Shown here: piece by piece, positions 18,165-27,358 of the stretch | How the letters are laid out: each line of letters opens with the position of its first letter | Numbering within the stretch: the stretch's first letter is position 1 | Assembly (NCBI GenBank): GCA_025966225.1 | Contig: JAOPVI010000197.1 | Coordinates: forward strand, 1-52,534 | Source of the DNA: Mycobacterium sp. | GTDB taxonomy: Bacteria > Actinomycetota > Actinomycetes > Mycobacteriales > Mycobacteriaceae | Direction of reading: 5' to 3' | Length of the DNA stretch: 52,534 nt | Made by a program: the position numbers and the translations under genes | Notes under the pieces: model-generated | The model's database searches: none | What the model was told of the DNA's origin: nothing | The model's input: only the letters and a program-made list of their open reading frames with translations

Positions 18165-18848
18165 TTGACTGGCCCGGTGACCGCAGCCCGGCCATTGCGT
18201 ACCGAACGCGCCAGCACCACTCGCGAGGCCATCCTCACCGCCGCTGAACGGCTATACGCCGAGCACGGCGTCTACGCCGTCTCGAATCGCCAGGTGAGTG
18301 AGGCTGCAGGGCAAGGAAACAACGCCGCCGTCGGCTATCACTTCGGCACCAAGACCGATCTGGTCCGGGCGATCGAGGAACGCCACCGTGCGCCCATCGA
18401 GGAGCACCGGGAAGACCTGGTGGCCAGGCTCGACGAGACCACCGACATGCGGGGTTGGGTGTCGTGTCTGGTACGCCCGCTGACCGACCACCTCGCCGAC
18501 CTCGGCAACCCCACCTGGTACGCCCGTTTCGCCGCACAGGCCATGACCGACCCGGCCTACCACGGGTTCGTCGTCAAGGACGCCTTGAGCTCGCCGTCGC
18601 TGGTACAGGTAGTCGACGGCATCAACAGATGCCTGCCCAACCTGCCGCTCGCCATCAGGTTCGAGCGCAACGTCATGGCGCGAAACCTGTTGATGCACAG
18701 CTGCGCCGATCGAGAACGCGCGCTCGCCAAGGGGGCCGCCGTCGCCTCCCGGATGTCCTGGCAGGCCGCCGGTACGGGTCTGATCGACGCGATCGTCGGC
18801 ATGTGGTTGGCTCCCGTCACGCCGCACGCCGATGGCGGCTCCTCGTGA
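18165..18848 (+). CDS. TetR-family transcriptional regulator
   Basis: A 227-residue regulator with an N-terminal helix-turn-helix (about residues 18-60, including NNAAVGYHFGTKTDLVRAI) and a ligand-binding C-terminal domain. The NNAAVGYHFG variant is common in mycobacterial TetR proteins. The TTG start has only a weak ribosome site; GTG 18177 is an alternative. It is first in a tight operon (ferredoxin, P450, amidohydrolase, two M24 proteins, enoyl-CoA hydratase, double CoA transferase). It probably represses that operon and the divergent units at 16.2 kb through the shared inverted repeat. Confidence 0.85.
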   Translation: MTGPVTAARPLRTERASTTREAILTAAERLYAEHGVYAVSNRQVSEAAGQGNNAAVGYHFGTKTDLVRAIEERHRAPIEEHREDLVARLDETTDMRGWVSCLVRPLTDHLADLGNPTWYARFAAQAMTDPAYHGFVVKDALSSPSLVQVVDGINRCLPNLPLAIRFERNVMARNLLMHSCADRERALAKGAAVASRMSWQAAGTGLIDAIVGMWLAPVTPHADGGSS

Positions 18849-19039
18849 AGGTGACCGTCAACCAGGACAAGTGCGTCTCGTCCGGAATGTGCGTGCTGAA
18901 CGTGGCCGAGGTATTCGACCAGAGCGACGACGACGGCGTCGTGGTGCTGCTCCTCGACGAACCCGGTCCAGAACTCGCCGAAGACACCCGCAAGGCCGCG
19001 GCCGCGTGCCCAGCCATGGCCATCCACCTCGAGGAATGA
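18845..19039 (+). CDS. [3Fe-4S] ferredoxin, P450 partner
   Basis: A 64-residue ferredoxin with three cluster cysteines at residues 10, 16 and 55 (DKCVSSGMC and AACPAM), the pattern of single-[3Fe-4S] ferredoxins that feed bacterial cytochromes P450. The GTG start overlaps the TetR stop codon, and the P450 begins ten bases after its own stop. It would carry electrons from a reductase to the adjacent P450; no ferredoxin reductase gene is seen in the window. Confidence 0.9.
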   Translation: MKVTVNQDKCVSSGMCVLNVAEVFDQSDDDGVVVLLLDEPGPELAEDTRKAAAACPAMAIHLEE

Positions 19040-19049
19040 CGGAGTATCT

Positions 19050-20297
19050 ATGTCAGAAACGCTGGCTGCCCAAGAGGTTACGGCCGACATACCCGAGTAT
19101 CCGATGGAGCGCGAGGCGAGCTGCCCGTTCGCCCCGCCCCGCAAGATGCTCGAGCTGGGGGAGGTCAAGCCGCTGTCCCGAGTGCGGATCTGGGATGGCA
19201 GCACCCCGTGGCTCATCACCGGCCACGAGGTCGCGCGGGAGCTGTTCGCCGACTCGCGCGTCAGCGTCGACGATCGCCGCTCGGGCTTCCCGCACTGGAA
19301 CGAGCACATGCTCTCTACGGTGAACAAGCGGCCGCGGTCGGTGTTCACCTCGGACGCCGAGGAGCACACCCGCTATCGCCGGATGCTGTCCAAGCCGTTC
19401 ACGTTCAAGCGGGTGGAGGGCCTGCGGCCCGCGATCCAGAAGATCACCGACGAGTGCATCGACGCGATCCTGGCGGGCCCGCAGCCTGCCGACATCGTCA
19501 GTGCCTTGGCGCTGCCGGTGCCCACGGTCGTGATCAGCGAGCTGCTCGGCGTGCCATACGAGGATCACGAGTTCTTCCAGCACCACGCCAACGTCGGCCT
19601 CGCCCGCTTCGCGTCCGCCGAGGACGGTCAGAAGGGGGCCATGAGCCTGGCCAAGTACCTGAGCAACCTCGTCGAGGCCAAGATGGCGATTCCCCCCGGG
19701 GAAGGCACAGAGGACGCGGTGTCGGACCTGGCCGAGCGGGTCACCGCCGGTGAGATCAGCGTGAAGGAGGCCGCCCAGCTCGGCACCGGGCTGCTGATTG
19801 CCGGACACGAGACCACCGCCAACATGATAGGCATCGGCGTGCTGGCGTTGCTCGAGAACCCCGAACAGGCGGCGCTGCTTCGCGATTCGGACGATCCGAA
19901 GTTCATCGCCAACGCGGCTGACGAACTGATGCGCTACCTTTCCATCATTCAGAACGGCCAGCGCCGAATCGCAATCGAGGACATCGAGATCGGGGGTGAG
20001 ACCATCCGCGGCGGCGAGGGCATCATCATCGATCTGGCACCCGCCAACTGGGACGCCAACGCGTACCCGGAACCCGACAAGGTCGACTTCACCCGAGATG
20101 CGGGCCAGGAGCTCGGCTTCGGTTTCGGCCGTCATCAGTGCGTAGGGCAGCAGTTGGCCCGCGCCGAACTGCAGATCGTGTTCCAAACGCTCCTGCGCCG
20201 CATCCCGACACTGCAGCTGGCGATCCCGTTCGACGCGGTCCCGTTCAAGCACGACCGGCTCGCGTACGGCGTCTACGAACTTCCGGTGACGTGGTAA
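19050..20297 (+). CDS. Cytochrome P450
   Basis: A 415-residue soluble bacterial P450. The I-helix oxygen-activation motif is IAGHETTANM, the K-helix pair is ADELMRYLS with Glu and Arg, and the heme-binding loop FGFGRHQCVGQQLAR places the thiolate at Cys364. Overall it resembles the CYP105-like actinobacterial group. With its ferredoxin it should hydroxylate a hydrophobic substrate, probably the first attack in the pathway encoded by this operon. The CYP family and substrate cannot be fixed by eye. Confidence 0.92.
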   Translation: MSETLAAQEVTADIPEYPMEREASCPFAPPRKMLELGEVKPLSRVRIWDGSTPWLITGHEVARELFADSRVSVDDRRSGFPHWNEHMLSTVNKRPRSVFTSDAEEHTRYRRMLSKPFTFKRVEGLRPAIQKITDECIDAILAGPQPADIVSALALPVPTVVISELLGVPYEDHEFFQHHANVGLARFASAEDGQKGAMSLAKYLSNLVEAKMAIPPGEGTEDAVSDLAERVTAGEISVKEAAQLGTGLLIAGHETTANMIGIGVLALLENPEQAALLRDSDDPKFIANAADELMRYLSIIQNGQRRIAIEDIEIGGETIRGGEGIIIDLAPANWDANAYPEPDKVDFTRDAGQELGFGFGRHQCVGQQLARAELQIVFQTLLRRIPTLQLAIPFDAVPFKHDRLAYGVYELPVTW

Positions 20298-20312
20298 TCC
20301 CCCGAACACGCC

Positions 20313-20327
20313 GTGGCCGAAGGCCAC
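20313..20327. terminator. Short hairpin between P450 and amidohydrolase
   Basis: GTGGCC-GAA-GGCCAC is a perfect 6-bp stem in the 70-base gap. There is no T-run. It may attenuate transcription or set differing mRNA stability within the operon; a complete stop is unlikely, since the next genes fit the same unit. Confidence 0.3.
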
Positions 20328-20367
20328 CAGAAGACTTGAGTTCCACAGCCCGATTGGAGTACCGACC

Positions 20368-21543
20368 ATGACTACTCAAGCAGCCTCCTCAACGCTCTAT
20401 CCCGCCGAAGGCTGGGGCGCGCCCAAGGACAGGCACGGACACTCGGACGGCACCGTCGTCGGCCTGCCGGCGGGTACCGAGGTGTTCTCGGCCGACAACC
20501 ACATCTCGGTGGCCGACGACATCTTCTTCGAGCGGTTTCCCGAGGAACTCAAGGGCCAGGCGCCACGCATCTGGTACGAGGACGGCGCGTACATGGTCGG
20601 CGTCAACGGCCGGAACTTCGTGGCGGGTGACTTCGGCCGGGTGCTCATGCAGTACGACGATCTCGCCGGGGCCGCGACCAACAACATCGAGGCCCGCAGC
20701 CGCGAGCTCGCCGAGGACGGCGTGCAGCGTGAGCTGGCGTTTCCCAACGCCGTGCTGGCGCTCTTCCACTATCCGGACAAGGCTCTGCGCGAGCGGGTGT
20801 TCCGCATCTACAACGAGCACATGGCGGATCTGCAGGAGAAGTCGAACGGTCACTTCTACGGGGTGGGCCTGATCAACTGGTGGGACGCCAAGGGCACCAG
20901 GAGCACGCTGCAGGAGTTGAAGTCACTGGGGCTCAAGACGTTCCTGCTGCCGCTGAATCCGGGCAAGGACGACGAGGGAAAGATGTACGACTACGGCAGC
21001 GCGTCGATGGACGCGATGTGGGACGAGGTTGAAGAGTCCGGGCTTCCGGTCGCTCACCACATCGGCGAGACCCCGCCGAAGACGCCGTGTGAGCACAACA
21101 GTGTCGTCGTCGGCATGATGGTCAACGTCGACTCATTCCGGGAACAGTTCGCCAAGTACGTCTTCTCCGGAATCCTGGACCGGCACCCAAAACTGCAGAT
21201 CGGTTGGTTTGAAGGCGGAATCGCCTGGGTTCCAACCGCATTGCAGGATGCCGAGCACCTACTTGCGTCGTACCGGCACATGTTCAACCACGAACTCGAG
21301 CACGACGTGCGCTACTACTGGGAGCACCACATGAGCGCCTCGTTCATGGTGGACCCGCTCGGCCTGCGGCTTATCGATCAGATCGGTGTCGACAAGGTCA
21401 TGTGGTCGTCGGACTACCCGCATAACGAGAGCACGTTCGGGTACTCGGAGAAGTCGTTGGCCGCCGTGGTCGAGGCCGTCGGTCCGGAGCACGCCGTGAA
21501 GATCGTGAGCGCCAACGTCAAGAAGTTCCTGGGGATCTCGTGA
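20368..21543 (+). CDS. Amidohydrolase family protein (PF04909 type)
   Basis: A 391-residue metal-dependent TIM-barrel hydrolase/decarboxylase. The first metal motif appears as ADNHISV near residue 48, a His lies in VAHHIGETPP, and SSDYPHNEST near residue 346 gives the conserved Asp and His. Family members (ACMSD/2-amidohydrolase type) decarboxylate or hydrolyse ring intermediates. GGAG lies upstream of the ATG. It is coupled to the first M24 gene, whose GTG overlaps its TGA, so these enzymes probably act on one pathway. A related enzyme is at 42769-44061. Confidence 0.83.
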   Translation: MTTQAASSTLYPAEGWGAPKDRHGHSDGTVVGLPAGTEVFSADNHISVADDIFFERFPEELKGQAPRIWYEDGAYMVGVNGRNFVAGDFGRVLMQYDDLAGAATNNIEARSRELAEDGVQRELAFPNAVLALFHYPDKALRERVFRIYNEHMADLQEKSNGHFYGVGLINWWDAKGTRSTLQELKSLGLKTFLLPLNPGKDDEGKMYDYGSASMDAMWDEVEESGLPVAHHIGETPPKTPCEHNSVVVGMMVNVDSFREQFAKYVFSGILDRHPKLQIGWFEGGIAWVPTALQDAEHLLASYRHMFNHELEHDVRYYWEHHMSASFMVDPLGLRLIDQIGVDKVMWSSDYPHNESTFGYSEKSLAAVVEAVGPEHAVKIVSANVKKFLGIS

Positions 21544-22805
21544 CCACGTTCCTGGAACCCGGCGCCGCCCTGCTCGACATTCCGGACCTGCCCGACCGCG
21601 GGCGGATGTACCGCGAGATCGGCGAGCGGCTGCGCGCCTCGATGGGGGAGAAGGGCGTCGACGCCCTGGTGTTGTTGGGCAACGGCAACGTGGTGTACGC
21701 GACGGGTGCGAGCTGGCCGCTGCTCGACGCTGGCCTCTCCCACGTGGAGCGACCGGTGGCTATCGTGCTGGCCGACGACCCGCACCCGCACCTGTACATG
21801 CCGTTCCGGCAGGGCTCCGCGTGGGAATCGGAGCTGCCCGCCGACCACGTGCATGGGCCGCAGTACCTCGAATTCGACGAGGGTGTAGCACATTTCGCCA
21901 AGGTGCTGGCTGAGCTCGTCCGGCCCGGCGCGAGCATCGCTGTCGACGAGCTGACCGGAGCGATGCGCAACGCCGGCAGCCGGTTGTTCCCTGGGGCAGC
22001 TCCGTCGGACGCCGCGCTGGTGGTGGGTCCGGCCAAGCTGGTGAAGACGCCCGACCAGATCTCCTGCATCCGCAAGGCGTGCCGGATCACCGAAGAGGCC
22101 GTCACCGAGGTGCAGAAGGGGCTGGTCCCCGGGGTGCGCCAGATCGACCTGTCGGCGCAGTTCGTCCGGCGGGCCTTCGAACTTGGGGCGACGGCGAACA
22201 TGCTCGAGGCCATCTGGCAGGTGATGCCCACCACGAGGAACAGCGGGGGTGTCTGGACGACCACCGGCGATCTGGCGCTGCCGCTGTTGACCACGGAGAA
22301 GGAGCTGGCCAAGGGCGATGTGCTTTGGACCGACGTCAGCATCACCTACGAGGGGTACTGCTCGGACTTCGGCCGCACCTGGGTGGTGGGTCGGGAACCG
22401 ACTGCCCGCCAACATGATCAATACCTGAAGTGGCGCGAGATCCTCGGTGCCGTGCTCGCCGTCACCAAGGCAGGCGCGACCTCGGGTGAGTTGGCGCGTG
22501 CGGCGATCGCCGCCAACGGAGGCCGCAAGCCCTGGCTGCCGCACTTCTACCTGGGGCACAGCATCGGCACCAATGCCGCCGAAATGCCGATGATCGGAAC
22601 CGATCTCGGCGAGGAGTTCGACGACAACTTCGTGTTCCCGGCCGGAATGGTGCTGGTGCTCGAGCCGGTGATCTGGCAGGACGGCACCGGCGGATACCGA
22701 AGCGAGGAGATCGTGGTCATCACCGAGGACGGCTTCACGCCGATCACCGATTACCCGTACGCGCCATACGGCGAGAAACTGATTGGGCTTTCCGATGAGC
22801 ACTGA
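21540..22805 (+). CDS. M24-family metallopeptidase (Xaa-Pro dipeptidase/creatinase-like)
   Basis: A 421-residue pita-bread-fold protein. A creatinase-type N-terminal domain (about residues 15-175) is followed by the catalytic domain. All five expected metal ligands are visible: Asp in WTDVSIT, Asp in YCSDFGRT, His in YLGHSIG, Glu in VLEPV and Glu in RSEEIVV. It could cleave a C-N bond of a peptide, creatine-like or other amide. Such proteins recur in actinobacterial catabolic clusters with amidohydrolases. It overlaps a shorter paralogue by 11 bases. Confidence 0.82.
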   Translation: MTTFLEPGAALLDIPDLPDRGRMYREIGERLRASMGEKGVDALVLLGNGNVVYATGASWPLLDAGLSHVERPVAIVLADDPHPHLYMPFRQGSAWESELPADHVHGPQYLEFDEGVAHFAKVLAELVRPGASIAVDELTGAMRNAGSRLFPGAAPSDAALVVGPAKLVKTPDQISCIRKACRITEEAVTEVQKGLVPGVRQIDLSAQFVRRAFELGATANMLEAIWQVMPTTRNSGGVWTTTGDLALPLLTTEKELAKGDVLWTDVSITYEGYCSDFGRTWVVGREPTARQHDQYLKWREILGAVLAVTKAGATSGELARAAIAANGGRKPWLPHFYLGHSIGTNAAEMPMIGTDLGEEFDDNFVFPAGMVLVLEPVIWQDGTGGYRSEEIVVITEDGFTPITDYPYAPYGEKLIGLSDEH

Positions 22806-23925
22806 GATTTTGGCCGACGGACTGGAACTGCGGACGGGACGACGCGCGCGTGCACTGGCCCAGATGGAGGCCTTCGACCTCGATGTTCTGGTGCTGGGCC
22901 GACAGGCCAACGTTCGTTATGTCACTGGAGCGCCGCAGCTCTGGGTGGCCGGGACGCGCCCTTTCGCGCCGATCTGCGTGATGATGCGCGGGACCGGTGA
23001 AATCCACCTGAACAGCAGCTGGGACGAAGGCATGCCCGAGGAGATCGACCACGACCACCTCTACGGCCTGGCGTGGAATCCCATGACGCTCGTGGACGTA
23101 CTGAAGAACATCGACGGGGCCGCCGGCGCGCGTCGGGTCGGAACCGACGCAATGTCACCGACTTTCGCACAACTCTTGCCGATCGCCTTCCCGAAGGCCG
23201 AACTCGTCGACGGCGAGTTGGCGATGCGCACCGCACGGCGGATCAAGACGCCCGAAGAGCTGGTCGCGCTTCGAGGGGCCATCCGGGTGGCCGAAGACGG
23301 CCTTGCCGCAGCACTTTCCGAGTTGGCACCCGGTATCACGGAGCAGTCGTTGACCGGCGCGATGCTGGAGGCGATGGCCGCCGGTGGCGTGAGCACGTCG
23401 GCCACCCAGGACGGGGCCTGGGTGACCTCGGGCGAGCATCCCTGGCGGCAGGGCCCACGGGACCGCCGGGTCGCAGATGGTGATCTGGTGGCCTTCGCCT
23501 CCGGCGCACTCGCCGACGGTTATGTCGGTGAAGTGGGCCGCACCGTGGCCGTCGGCGACGTCCGTGGCACGGACGAACTGTTCGGTCGTTCGACTGCGCT
23601 GTGGGACAAGCTGATTGCAGCCTGCCAGCCCGGTGCCTCGGCGAGCGACCTGCTCGCGGCATACGATGCCGCAGACGAGCCGCTACCCGCCACACCGGTG
23701 GCGCATGGTCTTGGCCTCGGGTTCGACACTCCGGTCGTGTCGCCCGAGCTGCCGCAGACGGCCGCCCAGGAACGGCTGGACCCCGGCACGGTGCTGGCCG
23801 TCACCGGATACGTGTGGGCTCAGGGCGTCGGCGCGGTCTATCAACGCGACGCGGTCTTGATCGCCGAGGGCGGGGCCGAGGTGCTCACCGGGAGCGACCG
23901 CCGGGCGACCGTCGGAATGGGCTGA
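22795..23925 (+). CDS. M24-like protein with degraded metal site
   Basis: A 376-residue paralogue of the preceding M24 protein with the same two-domain layout (NVRYVTGAPQLWV near the N-terminus, then the pita-bread domain). The metal ligands are mostly lost. The first Asp position reads AFASGALADG, the second reads YVGEVGRT (Glu), the His survives in VAHGLGLG, the first Glu position reads LAVTGYVW, and the last reads YQRDAVLI. It is therefore unlikely to bind two metals. It probably acts as a non-catalytic partner of the upstream enzyme or binds a ligand. The ATG at 22795 was preferred over one four codons earlier. Confidence 0.72.
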   Translation: MSTEILADGLELRTGRRARALAQMEAFDLDVLVLGRQANVRYVTGAPQLWVAGTRPFAPICVMMRGTGEIHLNSSWDEGMPEEIDHDHLYGLAWNPMTLVDVLKNIDGAAGARRVGTDAMSPTFAQLLPIAFPKAELVDGELAMRTARRIKTPEELVALRGAIRVAEDGLAAALSELAPGITEQSLTGAMLEAMAAGGVSTSATQDGAWVTSGEHPWRQGPRDRRVADGDLVAFASGALADGYVGEVGRTVAVGDVRGTDELFGRSTALWDKLIAACQPGASASDLLAAYDAADEPLPATPVAHGLGLGFDTPVVSPELPQTAAQERLDPGTVLAVTGYVWAQGVGAVYQRDAVLIAEGGAEVLTGSDRRATVGMG

Positions 23926-23936
23926 GGGGATTGGCG

Positions 23937-24893
23937 ATGTCGAACAAGAAGCGGCCGCAGGCCGAGGAGATCATCCGCTACGAGAAGGACCCCAAGACCA
24001 AGATCGCGACGATCACGTTCAACCGTCCCGAGTTCCTCAACGCCCCGACGTCGGATGCGCGTTTGCGCTACGCCGACGTGGTGCGGGCGGCGTCGGTGGA
24101 CAACGACGTCAAGGTCGTCGTCATCCGCGGCGTCGGTGACAACCTCGGCAGTGGAGCGGACCTGCCCGAGTTCATGGAGGGCATCGACGAACCCGAGAAA
24201 CGCCTGCGTGAGCTCAAGGTCGAAGGCTTGGACGTGAACTATCCCCCGAAGGGGACGTTCCGCAACGGCGCCACCATCAGTGGCTGGTACGCGAACGTGC
24301 AGGCAGGCAACCGTCCGCTGCAGGAACTAAAGAAGATCAGCATCGTCGAGGCCAAGGGGTACTGCTACGGCTGGCACTTCTACCAGTGTGCCGACGCCGA
24401 TCTGGTGATCTCCTCCGATGACGCGCTGTTCGGTCACCCGTCGTTCCGGTACTACGGGTGGGGTCCGCGCATGTGGACCTGGGTGCAGATGATGGGGCTG
24501 CGCAAGTTTCAGGAGATGGTCTTCACGGGTCGACCGTTCACCGCCGCGGACATGGAGAAGTGCAACTTCCTCAACAAGGTGGTGGCGCGGGACGAACTCG
24601 AAGCCGAGACCGCCAAGTATGCGCTGGCCTGCGCGCGGAATCGCCCGGTCGACACCGTCTACATGCAGAAGGTGTTCTTCGAGATCTACAAGCAGCATCA
24701 GGGCGAGTACATGGGCAGCCTGCTGAGTGCGTTCTTCGAGTCGATGGGCAGCGGCGTCGCCGCTGACAGCTCCGACGATCTGGACATGAACGACTCCATC
24801 GAAAGTGGGCTGGCCGCCGCGGTCAACGCCAACGACGACAAGTTCCCGCCGGACTTCCGGCTCAGCAAGAAGAACCGCAAGAAGCCGAAGTAG
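23937..24893 (+). CDS. Enoyl-CoA hydratase/isomerase family protein
   Basis: A 318-residue crotonase-fold protein. TITFNRPEFLNAP, the oxyanion segment NLGSGADLPEF and the second strand-helix VEAKGYCYGWHFYQCADADL identify the family. It is longer than the usual 260 residues because of an insertion around residues 75-115 and a lysine-rich tail. The segment GHPSFRYYGWG replaces the usual catalytic-glutamate loop, as in the partial gene at the left edge of the window, and the two look like relatives. AGGGGA precedes the ATG. It lies between the M24 pair and the CoA transferase in one operon. Confidence 0.82.
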   Translation: MSNKKRPQAEEIIRYEKDPKTKIATITFNRPEFLNAPTSDARLRYADVVRAASVDNDVKVVVIRGVGDNLGSGADLPEFMEGIDEPEKRLRELKVEGLDVNYPPKGTFRNGATISGWYANVQAGNRPLQELKKISIVEAKGYCYGWHFYQCADADLVISSDDALFGHPSFRYYGWGPRMWTWVQMMGLRKFQEMVFTGRPFTAADMEKCNFLNKVVARDELEAETAKYALACARNRPVDTVYMQKVFFEIYKQHQGEYMGSLLSAFFESMGSGVAADSSDDLDMNDSIESGLAAAVNANDDKFPPDFRLSKKNRKKPK

Positions 24894-24906
24894 GTCCGGC
24901 CGCAAC

Positions 24907-27339
24907 ATGTCATCGCCACTGACTGGATACACCGTCGTCGACCTGTCCAGCGGGATCGCGGGGGCGTACGCCAGCAAGATGCTCGCCGACGGCGGCGCCG
25001 ACGTCGTTAAAGTCGAAGCGCCCGAGGGTGATCCGCTGCGTCGGTGGTCGGCGTCGGGCGCGACCATCGAGCCCGGCCAGGACGGAGCGCTGTTCAGTTT
25101 CCTGGCGTGCTCCAAGCGCAGTGTCGTCGCCGACACGGCCGTCACTGCCGACGTCGAAATGGTCGAACGGCTGCTGGCATCCGCGGACGCCGTGGTCTGG
25201 TCACGCGGATCGGCGGTCGCCGAGCTGAAATCGCTGTCCCCGCAGGAACTTCACCGCAGGTATCCGCATCTGATCGTCACCGCAATCACACCGTTCGGGC
25301 TCGATGGTCCGTGGCGAGACCGGGCCGCCACCGAGTTCACCCTGCAAGCCTGGTCTGGCGGGGCCATCGGTATCGGGCGCGGCACGCAGGACCGTGCGCC
25401 GGTACACGTCGGCGGCCAGGTGGGGGACTGGGTCTCCGGCGCCTACGCCGCAGCCATGACGCTGGCGTTCCGGACTCGTGCGCAGCGCGATGGGCACGGC
25501 GAACTCATCGATTTGTCGATGCTGGAAGCCCAGATCCTTTGTCTCACCTACTATCCCGTCACGTACTTCGAGATGCTCGGTAGGCCATGGCGAACCGAGC
25601 GCAGGCCCACGGTGCCAGGGGTGGCGCAGGCGGCCGACGGGTTGGTCGCGCTCGGTTGTGGCACCGCCCAGCAGTGGCACGATCTGTGTGCGATGTCGGG
25701 CCACGACGAATGGATCGATGAGGGCACCGAACTCACGATCACGGAGCAGGCGAACCTGCACGCCGACGAACTCTACGCGTGGCTGCGCGACCAGCGGGTC
25801 GACGACGTTCGCGACCTCGCGTCGGCGTTCCGGATCCCAAATTCACCTGTGGGCAACGGTGAGAACGTGACGGCGATGGACCATTTCGTCGAACGGGGAG
25901 CCTTCGTCCGCAATCCGCGCGATGGGTTCGTGCAGCCCAATCATCCGTACCGGGTTAGTGATGTCGAGTTGCGCGCCCCCGCGCCAGCACCCCGGCTAGG
26001 TGAGCACACGGACGCGCTGCGCGGTGCGGCCTCGACTCCGCGCTCGAGCCCTACCGGCCAGCCGGACCGTGATCGGTTGCCCTTCAGCGGCCTTCGCGTA
26101 CTGGACATGACGACGTTCTGGGCGGGCCCTTCGTGCACCCACGCGCTCGCGCTGCTTGGCGCCGAACTGATCCACCTCGAATCGACGCCACGACCCGACG
26201 GAACCCGGCTGATCGCGGGCATCCCCGCCACCGTGGACCAGTGGTGGGAGCGTTCGCCAATCTTCTCGGCCCTCAATACCAACAAGAAGAGCGTGACGCT
26301 CGACTTCCAGACCGAACGGGGCCGGGAACTGCTCAGCAAGCTGATCCCGACGTGTGACGTCGTCGTCGAGAACTTCACGCCCCGCGTGATCGATCAGCTG
26401 GGCTTGGACTTCGACACCGTGCGGTCGTTGCGCGACGACATCGTCATGGTGCGCATGCCGGGGTTCGGACTCGACGGGCCGTGGAAGGAGCACCCGGCGT
26501 TCGCCTACATCATCGAGGATGCCACCGGATTGAGTTGGCTCACGGGCTATCCCGACCGCAACCCATTCGAGCCGTACTCCGTTGGCGACCCCAATGCGGG
26601 GGTGCACGCATTCAACGCCTTGATGCTGGCGTTGGAGCATCGGCGGCAGACGGGCCAGGGCGTGCTCGTCGAGGCCGCCATGGTGGACGCCGCGCTCAAC
26701 ATCGCCGCCGAACAGGTGATCGAGCACTCCGCCTACGGGGCGCTGTTGCAGCGCAACGGAAACCGCGGACCCACGGCTGCCCCGCAGAACATCTACCAGT
26801 GCGAGGGCATCGACGAGTTCGGCAGGACCGACTGTTGGGTGGCGATCGCCGTGACGGACGACCAGCAGTGGGCGGCGTTGGGCGAAGCGCTCGGGCGGCC
26901 GGCCTGGGCGCTGGACCCGCGACTGGCAGACGCCGAAGGGCGGAGGGCGCAACACGACCTCATCGATGAACGTCTGACGGAGTGGTGTGCGCCTCGGACC
27001 GGCGATGAGATCGTCGAATTGCTTTGGCCAGCGGGTATTCCCGTGGCCAAGGTGATGCAACCCCACCGCCAGACCGAGTTGGCCCAATTGCGCGAGCGCG
27101 GTTTCTTCGAATACGTGGGGCACCCCGTGAACATCGACGCCCCGCACAGCACGTTGCCCGCCCGGCTGGCCACCGGCCCGTCGACCTTCCACCGTGCGCC
27201 CGCCCCGCTGCTCGGGGAGCACAACCGCGAGGTGCTCGGCGCGCTGGGCCTGACCGACGACGAACTGGCGGCGCTCGAGGCCGACGGCGTCATCGGTACC
27301 GCTCCCGCGCTCGGTGGCCGCCGCAAGGCTGCCCGCTAG
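24907..27339 (+). CDS. Double-domain CaiB/BaiF-type (family III) CoA transferase
   Basis: An 810-residue fusion of two family III CoA-transferase domains. Domain 1 (about residues 1-385) starts GYTVVDLSSGIAGAYASKMLADGGADV. Domain 2 (about residues 400-800) starts LRVLDMTTFWAGPSCTHALALLGAEL. The residue that corresponds to the catalytic aspartate is Asp in domain 2 (EAAMVDAALN), while domain 1 has Glu (DLSMLEAQ), so probably only the second half carries the CoA-thioester mechanism. It would activate a carboxylate as its CoA ester before beta-oxidation. It ends the TetR/P450 operon, 19 bases from a convergent gene. Confidence 0.85.
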   Translation: MSSPLTGYTVVDLSSGIAGAYASKMLADGGADVVKVEAPEGDPLRRWSASGATIEPGQDGALFSFLACSKRSVVADTAVTADVEMVERLLASADAVVWSRGSAVAELKSLSPQELHRRYPHLIVTAITPFGLDGPWRDRAATEFTLQAWSGGAIGIGRGTQDRAPVHVGGQVGDWVSGAYAAAMTLAFRTRAQRDGHGELIDLSMLEAQILCLTYYPVTYFEMLGRPWRTERRPTVPGVAQAADGLVALGCGTAQQWHDLCAMSGHDEWIDEGTELTITEQANLHADELYAWLRDQRVDDVRDLASAFRIPNSPVGNGENVTAMDHFVERGAFVRNPRDGFVQPNHPYRVSDVELRAPAPAPRLGEHTDALRGAASTPRSSPTGQPDRDRLPFSGLRVLDMTTFWAGPSCTHALALLGAELIHLESTPRPDGTRLIAGIPATVDQWWERSPIFSALNTNKKSVTLDFQTERGRELLSKLIPTCDVVVENFTPRVIDQLGLDFDTVRSLRDDIVMVRMPGFGLDGPWKEHPAFAYIIEDATGLSWLTGYPDRNPFEPYSVGDPNAGVHAFNALMLALEHRRQTGQGVLVEAAMVDAALNIAAEQVIEHSAYGALLQRNGNRGPTAAPQNIYQCEGIDEFGRTDCWVAIAVTDDQQWAALGEALGRPAWALDPRLADAEGRRAQHDLIDERLTEWCAPRTGDEIVELLWPAGIPVAKVMQPHRQTELAQLRERGFFEYVGHPVNIDAPHSTLPARLATGPSTFHRAPAPLLGEHNREVLGALGLTDDELAALEADGVIGTAPALGGRRKAAR

Positions 27340-27358
27340 CGCGATCGTGCCGTTCGGC

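Noticed and set aside
16378..18195. 605-codon minus-strand open frame opposite the hydrolase and SDR genes
   Set aside because: It spans two unrelated real genes and their gap, has no recognisable domain, and is explained by GC-rich third positions.
21414..22910. 498-codon minus-strand open frame opposite the first M24 gene
   Set aside because: Antisense to a protein with five conserved metal ligands; no independent evidence.
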